From Agelas oroides (Eukaryota > Porifera > Demospongiae > Agelasida > Agelasidae), in assembly GCA_949130485.1 (NCBI GenBank), contig OX422193.1, forward strand, positions 4,012,871-4,076,870: a stretch of 64,000 nt of DNA. Reading direction: 5' to 3'. Both the position numbers and the translations under genes were made by a program. Positions 34,601 to 46,800 of this stretch are shown here, piece after piece. Numbering within the stretch: position 1 is the first letter of the stretch; each line of letters starts with the position of its first letter. Under the pieces are notes generated by a model that was not told the origin of the DNA, did no database searches, and saw only the letters and a list, made by a program, of their open reading frames with translations.

Positions 34601-34944
34601 TCTCAGGCGAAATAGACACAAACTTAACATTGTGCCTAATGCTGACTGTTCTACCACCACCACAACTCATACGGCAAGTCGTAGCCCTATCATGACTCGA
34701 TCTCGAACAGGGACCGAAATCTCGCTACCAGAGTGCTATACAGATCTTAAAGAGGGAGATGTGGTGTAACTGGACACTAATGTTTATTGTTGCGTTGATG
34801 TAATTGTGATGTCATGAGGATAGTATAAATGGACAATGATTAGCAGGTGTGTTCAGTTGTTGTTGTTGTAAGTTCTAAGTCCTCAGTTCTGTATTCTCAG
34901 CTGTTAGAGTGTGCTGCGAATCAATAATAGACGTGATCACTACA
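31651..34944 (+). mobile_element. Gypsy (Ty3) LTR retrotransposon fossil
   Basis: Same family as 11355-12115. Parts visible are LTR sequence at both ends (the 3' LTR is 34760-34944, preceded by the purine tract aaagagggaga), a primer-site-like TGGTGGCAGCGG, gag-like, reverse transcriptase, RNase H-like and integrase-proximal segments. The element is broken, with many breaks and internal rearrangement (coding pieces occur on both strands). The LTRs are about 177-185 bp. Similarity to the other copy suggests moderate to recent age. It abuts a truncated piggyBac-type MITE. Confidence 0.92.
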
Positions 34945-35149
34945 GCTCCTTCATGACATCTTGGGAGGGACTTCTTGATTCCTCTGAAATATAGGACTGA
35001 CATAGCTACTATGATCAGAAACTGGTACTTCACAAGTATGTTGCACCAGAGAGGGAGGAGGAAGAGTGACTCAGGGAGCAACACTAGTAAGATCCACAAT
35101 CTGTCGATCATTCACCTTACATTGGTTGCTAGTAGTACTTGGATAGTAG

Positions 35150-36000
35150 ACTGGGGTGAAGGCATGGCATGGGTATATGGGTGGGGTGAACATATGGCAT
35201 GGGTATGAGGCTGGGATGAAGGTATGATGGCATGGGCATGAGGCTGGGGTGAATGTATGGAGAGGAATGAGGCTAGGGTGAAGGCATGGCATGGGCATAG
35301 CTAAAACTGTGGTGAAGGCATAGCCTCGTTCCCAGGCCTACCCTGTTTTTTGTTCTTCAGTTGCGTTCAGTATAATACACGGTGGCGGAAGAACGCGAAA
35401 AACATGGGAACGAGACTAGTGAAGGCATGCCATGGACATGAGGCTTAGGTGAAGACTGGGGAGAAGGTATGGCATGGGTATATGAGGCTGGGTATGAGGC
35501 TGGGGTGAAGAATATAAGGGTGGCGTGAAAGTATGGCATGGATACAAGACTGTGGTGAAGGCATATGGCATGGACATGAAGCTTGAGTGAAGGTATTGAA
35601 GGTATGGCATGGGTATAAGGTTGGGGTGAAGGTATGGCATGGGTATGAGGCTGGGTTGAAGGCATGGCATGGATGTGAGGCTGGGGTGAAGGTATAGCAT
35701 GGGTATGAGGCTGGGTTGAAGGTATGGCATGGAGTGAGCCTGGGGTGAAGGAATGGCACGGGTATGAGGTTGGGGTGAAGGTATGGCGTGGGTATGAGGC
35801 TGGAGTGAAAGCAGGCATAGCATGAGGGTGGCGTGATAGTATGGCATATTATATATAAGACTGTAGTGAAGGCATGGCATGGACATGAAGTTTGCCAATG
35901 GGTGAAGGTATGGTATAGATATATAAAACTGGGGTGAAGGTATGGCATGGATATGAGGTTGGGGTGAAGGTATGGCATGGGCATGAGGTTGGGAAGGGAA
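35150..36000. repeat. ~30 bp minisatellite (GGTATGGCATGGGTATGAGG)
   Basis: The unit is close to ggctggggtgaaggtatggc plus atgggtatga, with frequent variants, for about 28 units. It is interrupted at 35321-35418 by a hairpin element. On the minus strand it is open in all three frames (HPSLIPMPYL-type repeats), which is a repeat artefact and not a protein. Confidence 0.92.
35321..35418. mobile_element. TAGCCTCG hairpin element (98 bp) in the minisatellite
   Basis: The left end TAGCCTCGTTCCCAGGCC and right end ATGGGAACGAGACTA are inverted. A perfect 9 bp duplication, GTGAAGGCA, flanks it (35312-35320 and 35419-35427). The flank is itself repetitive, so the duplication is supportive rather than decisive here. 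Confidence 0.85.
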
Positions 36001-37727
36001 GGTATAGTAGGTATGGCGCTATATAGCTAATCGGCCATTGCTTAAGTGAGATTAGTGGCCGAAAACAAGGCTGCAATTGGACAGAAGATCCTTGAGAGAA
36101 AGTTTCAACGAAGTCCAGGTGTTGTAATCCATTACCCTTAATATGTAGTCATTACTAGTCAATACGTATCGTGGACAAACACTGCATGTGATCTTATGCA
36201 TAAAATTTTGGTCAATCTAAAAGTGAAGGAACCACAAAAGTGATTTTTCCAAGGTATTTATACTATGTTGCTTGCCTAGCATTCTGAGGACTTGGACACA
36301 CTATATAGGCAGTTCGTAACAGCGGTGGTATTACACATGGAGTAGTCTAACCAAGTATGCAAACATTTACTAGGAACATAGTACCTGAAACACTTAGCGT
36401 CAATATACCTGCACTCCATGTACAACACTGCTTGGCAAAGTAGAGTCTAGTTGTCACTTTTTTCTATGCAAATAGTCTTGGGCATATTAGACTGCATGGC
36501 TGCACAAAACAATACAACAAAGACAAATATAACAAGTTAATAAAGCATTTAGTTACTGGTGAAACAGTGCCGATAGACAGATTATGTACAAACAACTGAT
36601 ATAATTATATGAAATAAGGATATGCTAAACTGGTAGAATGTTCACAGATGTCAAAAAAACTTGTACATAAGGCACACTGGTAATGTACACACAAGCAGAC
36701 AACTATGCAAAATGCTGGAGGACAGAACTTGAAGAGCCATGACATGCAACATCTTTGTGTTGAATCGAACACCTTCCACATGCTGTGAGTGTGAAGGGTA
36801 TGAAAAAGGTTAAGGTTATATAGCCTACCACCTAATTCACTTGTTAAAGATCTTTCTGTTCACCATCATTATGCAGAGCTATAGCTACCAATCTGGTTAC
36901 GCCAGTTTTAACCCGACAACCAGTGTTCAGCAATTAAGTGCTCATGCAGCACAGATGCTCGAACAACTTGACCCAAGCCATAAACATTGGCAGAGTCTTC
37001 AGGAAACATATGCATGTAAAGATTACAAAATCACTGCAAATGCCGCATAATCATCCCTTCTTGGTCAAACCCCATCATCCCAAGGACTATCCATTCTCCA
37101 AAAGAATGTTTGAGAAGTCAAAACCTTGTTGTGTACTTCACAGAGCATACCATATACACATAGCATGTATATATAGCATGCATAGCTATCTGTGTATGGT
37201 TTACTATTTTCATGTGGCAGTGAGAAACCTGGCTTCCAAGAAGTATTTACAGTAACAGTATATTTGACTCAAAACGTCTGACTCAAATGGTGTCAGAAGC
37301 AATTGCAATTGCAATTGCAAGAGTACAGGAATGCCTAAGATAATATGCGACAGCTACAGGTTCAGTGCTTGCAAATGGTCAGAAGCATTGTCTTTAAGAG
37401 AATGTTACATTTAGAGCAACACAAGTCAGGTCAATATACCACTGCAGTACATGCAACTACAAATACTGGATTGTACAATAATACTACTACTATTGACTGT
37501 GCCACTTTGCAGTACTGTGAAACACAAACTATGTAGATTTAGGTAAGATCATAATCATGTCTGGTTTAATATCCTAATGCCATTTCATGCCATTCGTCTT
37601 TCCAAAACCACTCTCTGTTCGAAAACAAGTGTACTATGAATAGGAACCTAAAATGTTGCAGAACAAGGTTGGTACATGTGATACACAGTGCCTACCTACT
37701 TGTAGCACTTCAACACTGCTGTCCCTT
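36001..37727. other. Intergenic, downstream of the NLR gene
   Basis: Mostly AT-rich DNA. The only coding-like frame is 36871-37050. A short run of aattgc repeats lies at 37300-37320. Confidence 0.5.
36871..37050 (+). CDS. Possible small protein or exon (59 residues)
   Basis: ATG to TAA gives MQSYSYQSGYASFNPTTSVQ, then an amphipathic helix-like part (QLSAHAAQMLEQLDPSHKHW). Composition is protein-like and unlike the neighbouring AT-rich DNA. No domain is recognised, and the frame could be an exon, a micro-protein or chance. Confidence 0.25.
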   Translation: MQSYSYQSGYASFNPTTSVQQLSAHAAQMLEQLDPSHKHWQSLQETYACKDYKITANAA

Positions 37728-40700
37728 TTAGCTGAAAGTGACACGATCTTGTAGTTCTTCATCTAGTGTAGAAAACAAGGGTAGTTTGCATTTTGGTGAA
37801 AGCAAAAGTTTCTCCAGTGTTGTATTGTGCTTCAGGCTTTCAAACAGTGCTGTGGCACCCTCAACACCAACACTGTCATCACAAAGGTCTAACGTCTTTA
37901 GACACTGATTTTTCTTCAGCATACAAGCAAAAGCAACTGCACCTTCTGATCCAACTAGATTATTTTGTATTGCCAGGGTTTGTAGTTGAGTACTGGTACT
38001 TTCTTCTAGTGCCTTCGCTAAGTGGACAGAATCACTACTTTGAATACTGCACTCTGCAATGTCCAATTCCTTCAAACTTGTGTTCACCCGCAACACAGAT
38101 GCAAGGCCGAGTACATTCTCTGAACTGAAATTTGAGGACCACATGTTCAGTTTCTCAAGAGAGGCATTGTGAGAAAGGCCATCAACAATGAATTGAATCC
38201 CATCAGACAATTTATTATCGCTAATATCAAGGACTTCAATATACTTGGAGTTAATCAGCAACTCACCCAAAGCCTTGCAATCCTCAAAACCAATGTCAGT
38301 CTTCCACAAGTGTAGTTCTCTTACAGTACTAAACTTGGTTAGAGATGTAATGAGTTTTGCTGCACCTCCTCTGCCAATAGTGAAGTTAGCACTAAGGTCC
38401 AGGTATTCAAGGTGACATAGCAACTCAGTGAGTTTGGACAAAAGGTTGCAGGTTTCTGATGTAATGTTACTATTTATTAAACCAAGATGTGTCACACTGT
38501 TTAACACTGACATCTGTGGCATGTTTTCTACTAACAAATGGACAGCAGCTGGGTCAGACCAGCACAACAATATTCCCTTGATCTTCCCTGCTGATGACAA
38601 AAGACATTGGTCATACTGAAATTCTAAGGCTCTCATAAAACTTTTCATTGAATCCAGCTTACAGTTGTGTAATCCGAGTTTCCAGTCACAACTGCTGTGG
38701 GTAATGCAATAGCCCAGGATGTACAGATCAAACGACAATGCACCACGACAATCTTGGCTAAAACATACATAGTCAGAAGTAAGAACACTAGTGATCACAG
38801 AAGGATCTTGGGACTCAAAATGACAGTAAAGGGTTGGCAGTTTGATGAAGACTGTTTCTTTCCATAGTAATGAATCAGGTGGTACAGTCCTACACGCAAA
38901 GTCTCGCATACCAACCCACAAGTTTTGTCCTAATTCAGTGAGGCCTGCTAAAAATTTTATTACAACTTCTAGCTTCTTATTTTGAATGTGTTCTTGCATA
39001 AATGCTACCTGCTCATCCCTGCTCTGCTGGGATATGTGATAGGCTGCTAAATACTCTTGGAGCGTTAAGTGAAGGAAGTTATAGGAAACAGAAGCCCCCC
39101 TGTCCACATATAGCTCTGGACAGGTCTGCATCAATCCCAGGGTGTCAAAGTCACTGGGAAGGTCTTGGAAGATAACCTCAGTTTCAGCACTCATAATTCC
39201 CATGTGTGCTATTTTGCAAATTTCACAAAACTGATCGTACACAGCTTGAGGAAGATCTTTGAAACCATCGATATTTCTATATTTATCATTGTACTCCACC
39301 TTATCTTTCAAGTAGCGTAGCAGTAGGGTTCTAATCAGGGATGAGTAAAGCTGGGTCATGGTTTGGGGAACAACTATGCCACTTGACTTGCAAGATTTAT
39401 AAACGTCAACTACTATAGCTGAGTTGAGTGGGACATACATGGTATGAAAGTGGGGATAGAGGGAGAGGTACATTTTGAAATCTGATCGTGATTGCTCATC
39501 CAAAAAGGCACACTGAATATATTCATCTATCTCTTTCTTGCCAAATCCTAATATCTCAACTCTGCGTGAATATTTACGACTACAAAGCTTACGAAGCCCT
39601 GCACTAGCACTGGGTCTGGTGGTCAAAATTACAGTGGCCTTGGGAAGTTCTTGGCCCCTAAACAGTCTAACAAATATGGAATCCACTGTTCGTTTGGTAG
39701 CCGGAGCCTCATCAAATCCTTCAAGAATCAGCAAAAGCCCATGACCACTAGATAACACAATGTTATCAACAATTTCAGACTGCAACTTGGGGTGTGGATG
39801 GTAAAATAAGTCAGAAATACTTTTGGCTTCTTGCACTCTCTTGTCTCGAAAGTTTAAGAGAACAAGTAGGGAATAATCATTGAAAAGCTGATACTGGCCC
39901 CACTTCTGACTCACTTCCCATGCAAAAGTAGATTTACCAATGCCAGGAGCACCTTCAATGAGAAGTTGGGTTACTGGATAATTTGCAGGTTCACGTTTGA
40001 CGTGGTCATACACGAGGTTTGGTTTCAGTATATCTTTCATCTCAATAGGAGCTTTCCATTCCAAAATATCATCAATGGAACCATGAATGGTTTGTTGTCG
40101 AAATCTTTCTAGTTCTTCCCTGTTAGAATATTCGTTACTGATCACTGCTAGCTTGATGTACTTTCTGGCATCTAAATGTGGCCACTTTGTGGAAGTAAAC
40201 TCATGTTCTGTGTAGTATGCTCTAAGGTAAGCAGCGTACTTTCCAATTGGAGTGTTAGGATATATGAGGGGAGGATAATGGATAGAACGGTACACATGGG
40301 TGGAGAATTGGTTAGCCTCGTACCCAGGCCGTTCAGGGTATGAGGCTAAGAATTGGTGGGAAGATTGATGAAATGGTGAGGACTGATGATAAGGGTGCTG
40401 GTGAGGAATGTCACTGGTAGGTGTGTAGGAGTGCTGATGGTTTACACTGTGGATAGTAGGCTGATTGTATGAAGGCTGAACATAATCAGTATATTGGTAG
40501 CTTTGTTGTGCCACTGTTGATAAGGTAGGGCAGTGAGGAGGTTGATACGCATGTGGCTGAACAGGAGATTGGTGAGTGGGAGGTTGATGGGGAGGTTGAA
40601 ACGATGGGTAGTACAAATGTTGGGGATGAGGTTGAGATTGAGACTGTTGATATTGAAAAATAGCAGTTGTAGGTTGGGTTGTTGGTGCACTGTATACAGA

Positions 40701-43700
40701 CACCTGCTCTAAACCTGACACGAGAGACACACAGTCTTCTTGCAAATCTTTCACATCTTCATATCCTGCTGTTGGAGCACTATGTTCCTCACTCTCTCTA
40801 AAAGTATTTGCCGTACTTTCATTGTGTGCAGGTGGTTTTGTATTCAGGCATTCTGTATGCACATGAAAAAAAGATATCACAATCACTGGTCATAACAGTT
40901 ACAGCATGATAAACACAACCAATACCACGACAAATATACAGGATAATTGCCAAGGCGAGAGGGGCAAAATAGGGTTCATGTGTGGACAATGATACACATA
41001 ACTATCATATGAATTCATCTCTAATTCATTTGCTAGATGCCAAAAAGTCTTGATGGTCACTCGAGTTTTATCTTTTGCTTTCACTTTCATATGTGAATGT
41101 GTTCATAACTTGAATGCACCAGCCTCCTGACAAGGGTCAGTTGTATACCAGTCATGCCACTCCTGAATACTTAGAACGAACCTACAAATGAGTAACTGAG
41201 ATTTACTAGACTAAACTAAACTGTTGTCAGCATCTAATATTATTTCTCTGCACATCAATTTTATGGAACACAAAGAATGGTGGAATGGGTATCTACTATA
41301 TGTACAGTGACCACACAGATATAATCACCTTCCCAACCTGACCTCTCTACCTGGGTACAGCACAGCTCATTTTACAGGTTCTAGAGTTGATACTCTGTAC
41401 TTACATAGTGTGTGTTACAATAGTAAGAATGAATATTGAATGGTGTTATGTGTATACTTCAGTTTGGTTGAACTGGTAGTACAGTTTTGTACTGTTGCTG
41501 ATAGTGATATATGTCTGATTTACTGAAGAACGGTTGATGCAAAATGTAGGATGGCTAAAATTTAAACTTAAGCTTATAGAGAGGGTGGCTGCACTAACAT
41601 ACTGGACCTAAGAAAATGTGATTACTGTTGCTATGACTGGAGAAACAAGCTTTGATATTGAAAATAATACCAAGTTCGGGTTTTTTCAGGTGCTTCAAGG
41701 AGTTTGAGGTTGTTTTCAACTCATGTTCAAAGTCAGCTTAAGCTTTAATTCCATGTTATGGTGATAGTAGGCCTTTTACTTTCCACAACTCAATAAACAT
41801 CCTCGATGTGTTTGTATTTTTGTAACGCTTATGCTTGATGAGTGCATTACTTTTCACGGAAATCGAATAATAAACAATTTACAATCGCATGCTCTTGACT
41901 TAATACAGTTTCATTTTGTAGAGTAACAAATACAATAGCAAGCTTGCTCAAGGGTGAGGCAACAGATTGAGCCAAGATCAAGTTTAGGATACCAAAGAAT
42001 CCAGTTACAATCGCTAAGATATTGGCATTTCTAATGCTAAACCAGTGATACCGGACAAGACTAAAACACTTACGATCCCCTCCTTCCCCCCCCCTCCCCC
42101 TACAGACAGAAAGATACAGTCATATTATAAAACGTGTGTTCACAGTTACTGCTGAGTGTAAAAAGCAAGCCAATGCAGATCATATAAGAATAAACAGTAG
42201 CTGTGAAAGATGCTAGTGTGTATCAGTGGCACCACATCCAAGGCGAGGTGAATGCAATCCACAAGTTTCACCACCATTACTACTGCAAGTTTTGATTACT
42301 GGCCTCCAAGAGTAATAGCCCTGACCCTGAGCCTTCACTGTGCATTCACCATGCCTTGCATTGGCTTCAGCAAAACAACCACCTGTACAAGAACTTCCTT
42401 TCCAAGACATGTTTCGGTATGTAAAGCCCAAGTTTATCAACCCTATTATAGTAACTCCACAAATATTAAACCTGCACTACCTCTGACTGAAGCTTTCTGA
42501 AATCAGATATAGAGGCACAAGAACCAGTCCTCCATCCAGGTTGAAGGATAGACAAATGAAACTCTTAAGTTGATGTATGTATTGCAGTGCTGATGAGAGA
42601 GGAAGACATAAAAAATACTCACCAATCCTAAGTAGTACATTCATATTCGTCCTAAGGATGACTATAAAGCATCTAGCCAGGCTTCCACACTATGTTTAGT
42701 TAGTGGGTTTCTCTTAGTCAAAGTTTATGCCCTTGCTGCTTGTTCACCATGCACCTGGAAGTGAGTGCCTCTAGTGGATCTGCTCAATGGTCTGTTATGG
42801 GCAGGACGAAATGCTCTGCGACCTACACCTGATACTTTGTACTTGGGATGCAGTTACCACCTGCACTCCTGCACTCCTGTCACCCTTTCTTTCCACTTGT
42901 GGTGCAGTTATGCTCGTAAAAAAAATAATAATAATAAAAATCACTAATCAGTACACATTTAGATTGGGTGTCTATGATTATTTTGGCCTAGACTTTTCTC
43001 TTGCTTGGGGCACGCTCTGGACCTCATGCATTGGTTATATGTGGTTTCTGGTGAGGCGATGTAGAGAGACTACATTTACTACAGGCCAATAGGAGGCAAA
43101 TTTGAAATGGTCTAGCCGTGTTACTGCACAAAATGCACACATAGTACAATGCCCCCTACCCCCACCCCATTCCTAACAAATTACTATCGCTCTACATTAT
43201 ATTTTTGCCCGTTTTGAGTTCGTTGTTGCTGAATCCTAACGACGATCCTGACAATTCAGTTCCAGCTATTTTCCGATTACGTCATGCTCACGTGAGAAAA
43301 GATACCAGGCTCTCCCCGCTTTTCCATTCTGCAAGCGACGGAAAGCTGGGCAGGGCCTGGGAATGAGGCTAGATATGGGATACTCGAGAGAGTGCTGCTT
43401 ATTATGTGCATACATGTATAGGACAGCTGTACAAATCTCCCACTACTGAAGTCACATGCACTTTGTCAACCACAACAATGCTATGAAACCATCTGGGTGT
43501 GACTCTATTAGGTTGCTGTAGAGTAGCAAATCACTCATGCGCATCTAATTAAATTAGGGCATGTCCTGTGCTCTCCATTATGTCATCAGACACACATCAG
43601 TGGTTTGTACCTGCAAAGACCTGTACAATGTCTATACAGAAATACAGGTGGTTTTAGATGAGGAAATGCTGTTTAGTAAGGATGGCAATAGGATTGATCC

Positions 43701-46054
43701 TTTGCTGTGGCTGTGATAAAAATATTAGACCATTTTTAAGGCTGCATTCTTAAATGAGCATGTCATGCAAAATTTGCAACATGTAAAAATTTTCTGCTAC
43801 TCAGCATTGAAAGACAACCTTAGTAACCAATGCACCTGGTGGTACAACCAGTTATAACATTGGCCATGGAAATACAGCCAATTTGTAGCATTGGCAGTCC
43901 CTTAAATCATGATGCAATCACAGTTACCACCTACACTACCATCACTAGGACAGTACACATTGAGTTAGCTACCTTGTGCAGTAGAAGGAGCACTAGGGAG
44001 TGATGTCCTTCTTTGGGTGGGGAAGCAATGGGTACCCCCTCCCTCTTTTCTTGGGCAGTACTTGTCTCTCAGCTGTTGGGTAAGTTGCTGCTCCCCAACA
44101 GGAGGACTTTTAAGTGCTTCAGTGAGAATATTCCAGGTCGGGGGAGGGTTGGTTCGCTGCAACCAGACGGTCAGCATTTCAAGCAGACACTCGGTCACTG
44201 TGTGGTTGTCACTTCGAATGCACTTAAGAGTTTCAACAGGAATTTGTAACTGTACTCCGAGAGAATACCACTTGTGAGAGACTGGATGTAGCTCACAGTG
44301 TAAGAACCTCAGGTCCCCTTGTCCTATACAGAGTGAGGGTACTCATCACCAGAAATGAAGATTACATGCCATATTGCTATATACAATTGTATACACAAGC
44401 TTAATTTATGCATACTATGCAAGTCTATAGCCTCGTTCCCAGGCTCTCCCCTCGCCCCGACGAACGTTTTTATTTTTCGTCGGGGCGAGGGGAGAGCCTG
44501 GGAACGAGGTTAATGCAAGTCAATATTTGTAGAACGCATAACAATAATCACATTACTAAGGTTTTTGAGACCTGTTTTTGTACAATCAGATAATTTCATG
44601 CAACTGTAGCACTACAGTAATAATAATGCATATGAAAACGTATGTGATCATTTGATGTATAAGCACCCGGTCTTTTCACTACTGGGGAGTATAGGAAATT
44701 AGTATGGTAACATGTTGTATGAAAAATGTATGCAAGTTTGATGCTACTACTCCACTATGCTATTGGGCCATTACTGTCACTATGCAAGTCACATACTTAA
44801 GTAATAGAAAGAAGTCACACTTTGAAATTTACCTGTGTGTATCTCTAATTTTAAGTAAATTTCCAACTAAAAGTGTGAGGATTCCAGTGATATATAGTTT
44901 GTTTATATATAGTTACTTGGCCCTGCCGTCAGTCAATCAGTTTTGAAGTGACCACACTACTATCGTGTGAATCGACAAAGTCCAACTTTCATGATTTTGG
45001 CTATGTTTGCTGTGCTGTTGGATGGCAGGAAGAGTAGTCTGAAATTACAAGCATGGTTACAAGCTTTTTTTATCTATTACACTGGCTAAAACGGTAAGCC
45101 TCAGGCAGTGTATAGTACCACACTACAGCTGTGTAGCTATATCAAGCTTGGCTATGATGGATTCTCAAGTGCTCAGCGGTTCACCGTTCCTGGTTTGACA
45201 GGTCTTTGCAGAATCTTCACAACACACACGCGTTGAAGTTACCAGCTGTCATATACACAGTACAAACAGAAATGTTGTTGTGACCAAAAGTAAGTTGTTT
45301 CAGTTGAATGTTGGACACAAAGATGCTACTGTGAGTTAGTTACAAATGTTGTTTACGATAACTTCCAAGATATACTGGTCCCTGGGAGCTATACAATGCT
45401 CTGGGGAATACAAGAAATTCCATAAGCGCATCTCCATACATTTTAACTGTTCATTCATGCAACTAAAACAATTTGGTCACAACAGCATTCCTCTTCTTGG
45501 AGTGTAGGCATATAATTAGATAAGGGTTGAGTCACATTATGTTATAAAGTTTGCTGAACAAAATGAATTTCTAGCATCATTATGTCCATAGCCTCAGCAG
45601 TGCAAACTTTGCCTTCCATATAAGGAACACAACACAGTTTTCACTTGTCACATTTTGAGTAGCATTGCAAAGATTCTGTAAAACCCTGTAAACCACATTG
45701 TCTTTTCACAAAAGCAAATAACTAATTTGCAACCTGTATCACGGCTGGTACCTGTTGGTTGCTGTCATGAACACTTGAGCTAATGGTTATGCAATGGCAT
45801 CATTCTTTTCGTATTAGTACTTCATTAATATTTGAAGATGCAATGATCGACTTAGGCTGAAACTTCTTGATCTAAGCCATTGAGTGATTCACTTCACCCA
45901 CTAGACTCCCAAGAAATTGTATGATGTCCACGTCACTCATACCAATGTCTACTTGTAATAATTGGTCCAGGAACTCACCAAGGGGCCCTGGGTTCACCTC
46001 TACATCTCCACTCAACAATAGCAGGAGAGCGATCTCTAACCCCACTGCCCTCAT
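37728..46054 (-). CDS. NLR protein: 2A peptide - Death-like - NACHT - LRR
   Basis: Three phase-matched exons: 46054-45898 (donor GG|GTGAAG), 44323-43973 (tatag|GAC to AAG|GTAGCT) and 40852-37728 (catacag|AATG). Together they give 1210 residues. Residues 1-24 are a hydrophobic leader ending SGDVEVNPGP, the 2A ribosome-skipping motif (cut before P24). About 42-142 is a Death-like fold (HKWYSLGVQL, VWLQRTNPPPTWNILTEAL). 170-365 is a P/Q/H/Y-rich linker. NACHT has Walker A GAPGIGKST (470-478), Walker B LILEGFDE (544-551) and TTRPSA (580-585), then a winged-helix-type FLHLTLQEYLAAYH. LRRs span about 908-1198. The third exon is open to 40886, but that extension is the intron's polypyrimidine tract and begins with GTG, not ATG. 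NLRs are cytosolic sensors; the ligand is unknown. Confidence 0.88.
40313..40348. mobile_element. 36 bp hairpin transposon inside an NLR exon
   Basis: TAGCCTCGTACCCAGGCC followed by GTTCAGGGTATGAGGCTA, flanked by perfect 9 bp duplications AGAATTGGT (40304-40312 and 40349-40357). The insertion adds 45 bp, exactly 15 codons, keeps the frame and encodes LASYPERPGYEAN (about residues 338-350) in the low-complexity linker before NACHT. Confidence 0.9.
42213..42460 (-). CDS. Cys-rich open frame inside NLR intron 2
   Basis: The frame encodes YRNMSWKGSSCTGGCFAEAN, RHGECTVKAQGQGYYSWRP and then IKTCSSNGGETCGLHSPRLG, stopping at TAG. There are eight or so spaced cysteines and little low complexity, which is unusual for chance. 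An AG acceptor (tgcag) lies at its upstream edge, but its phase does not match NLR exon 2. It may be a nested gene's exon, an alternative exon or a relic. No family recognised. Confidence 0.3.
43305..43371. mobile_element. TAGCCTCG hairpin element, left end eroded
   Basis: CCAGGCTCTCCCC pairs with GGGCCTGGGAATGAGGCTA. The outer part of the left arm is missing. Lies in NLR intron 2. Confidence 0.75.
44324..45897 (-). other. NLR intron 1 (1.6 kb)
   Basis: Begins GTGAAG and ends ccctcactctgtatag. AT-rich. It holds one intact hairpin element at 44426-44512. No other gene is supported. Confidence 0.7.
44426..44512. mobile_element. TAGCCTCG hairpin element (87 bp), intact
   Basis: TATAGCCTCGTTCCCAGG to CCTGGGAACGAGGTTA with nearly full-length pairing (the arms continue through CTCTCCCCTCGCCCCGACGA). 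Perfect 9 bp duplication ATGCAAGTC at 44417-44425 and 44513-44521. This is the best-preserved copy. Confidence 0.93.
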
Positions 46055-46800
46055 CTCCAGACCAGAGTAAAAAACCGGGGGAACATATCGAACAAACAAG
46101 GAAGGTGACAGACAGCCAGTGTTCAGTAACACCACTCTGTTCTGGAGGACATTGTTGAGGAATGGGAGCATTGGAGTTGCATAACTGAAGGTCACATGAC
46201 CACATCCATGAATGGTGTTCATAAAGTCGATTGTATTCAGATGCTATAATGTTCACTACTATCATCACAGTCAAAGAGAAGGTATGACCAGGATTATATA
46301 AATGAGCTAGTAGAAATGGTTGATGTGTAGTCTCAAACAAGATAGCCTCACAGTAGATCTTCCGGCAGTAGAAGCTTTCATAATAACCTTCCAGTAGCTA
46401 TAAAAATCTTCCAGTAATTCTTTCACTTTCTCTGTCAAGACTGATTTCCACCTGGAGGAGGCATGACTCCAGTAGTGATATTGCTGCAGTCAGATGTATT
46501 TACAATCCTACTAAACAACAGAAGCTTCTACCGCTGGCGGTACACTGCTTACTCAGTCTCAACCCACGATACTAAATTAAGCATATGCCTGGTCTATGAA
46601 CTAGCTCAACCATCTCAATGGCCACAGGAATTCCTTCCGGCCACAATCTCGTACTCTGATCTCGTACTCTGATCTCATACGTAGGAGTACAGACTTGCTC
46701 ATGAAAAAAAATTTTTTGCGGGTTTGCCCCAAATCCTACACGTGTACGATTTTAACACTTTTTCTTTAAAATTTTCGCGGGCTACCAACTGCACGCGGGG
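46055..46800. other. Upstream region of the NLR gene
   Basis: Probably contains the minus-strand NLR promoter. The 2A exon frame is open for a further 56 codons upstream (to 46222) with no signal-like features, so some of this may be 5' UTR. ACACGTGT near 46739 is a palindromic E-box-like word. No gene is supported on the plus strand before 46801. Confidence 0.45.

Larger units (their letters stand above)
40853..43972 (-). other. NLR intron 2 (3.1 kb)
   Basis: Starts GTAGCTAACT and ends in a strong polypyrimidine tract (tatctttttttcatgtgcat acag). It contains a damaged hairpin element (43305-43371), an (ataata) run near 42910 and the Cys-rich frame at 42213-42460. A minus-strand frame at 40899-41090 ends in a hydrophobic segment, but its phases do not splice productively into exon 3. 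Confidence 0.75.

Noticed and set aside
35357-36076. Minus-strand 150-180 codon frames rich in HPSLIPMPYL
   Set aside because: Minisatellite translation; all three minus frames are open at once and a hairpin element interrupts them.
40853-40886. NLR protein starting at 40886
   Set aside because: That codon is GTG and the stretch is an intron end (polypyrimidine tract and cag); exon 2 phase fits the acceptor at 40852.
40899-41090. Transmembrane exon of the NLR
   Set aside because: Hydrophobic end is present, but the available donors either mismatch phase or create stop codons at the junction with exon 3.
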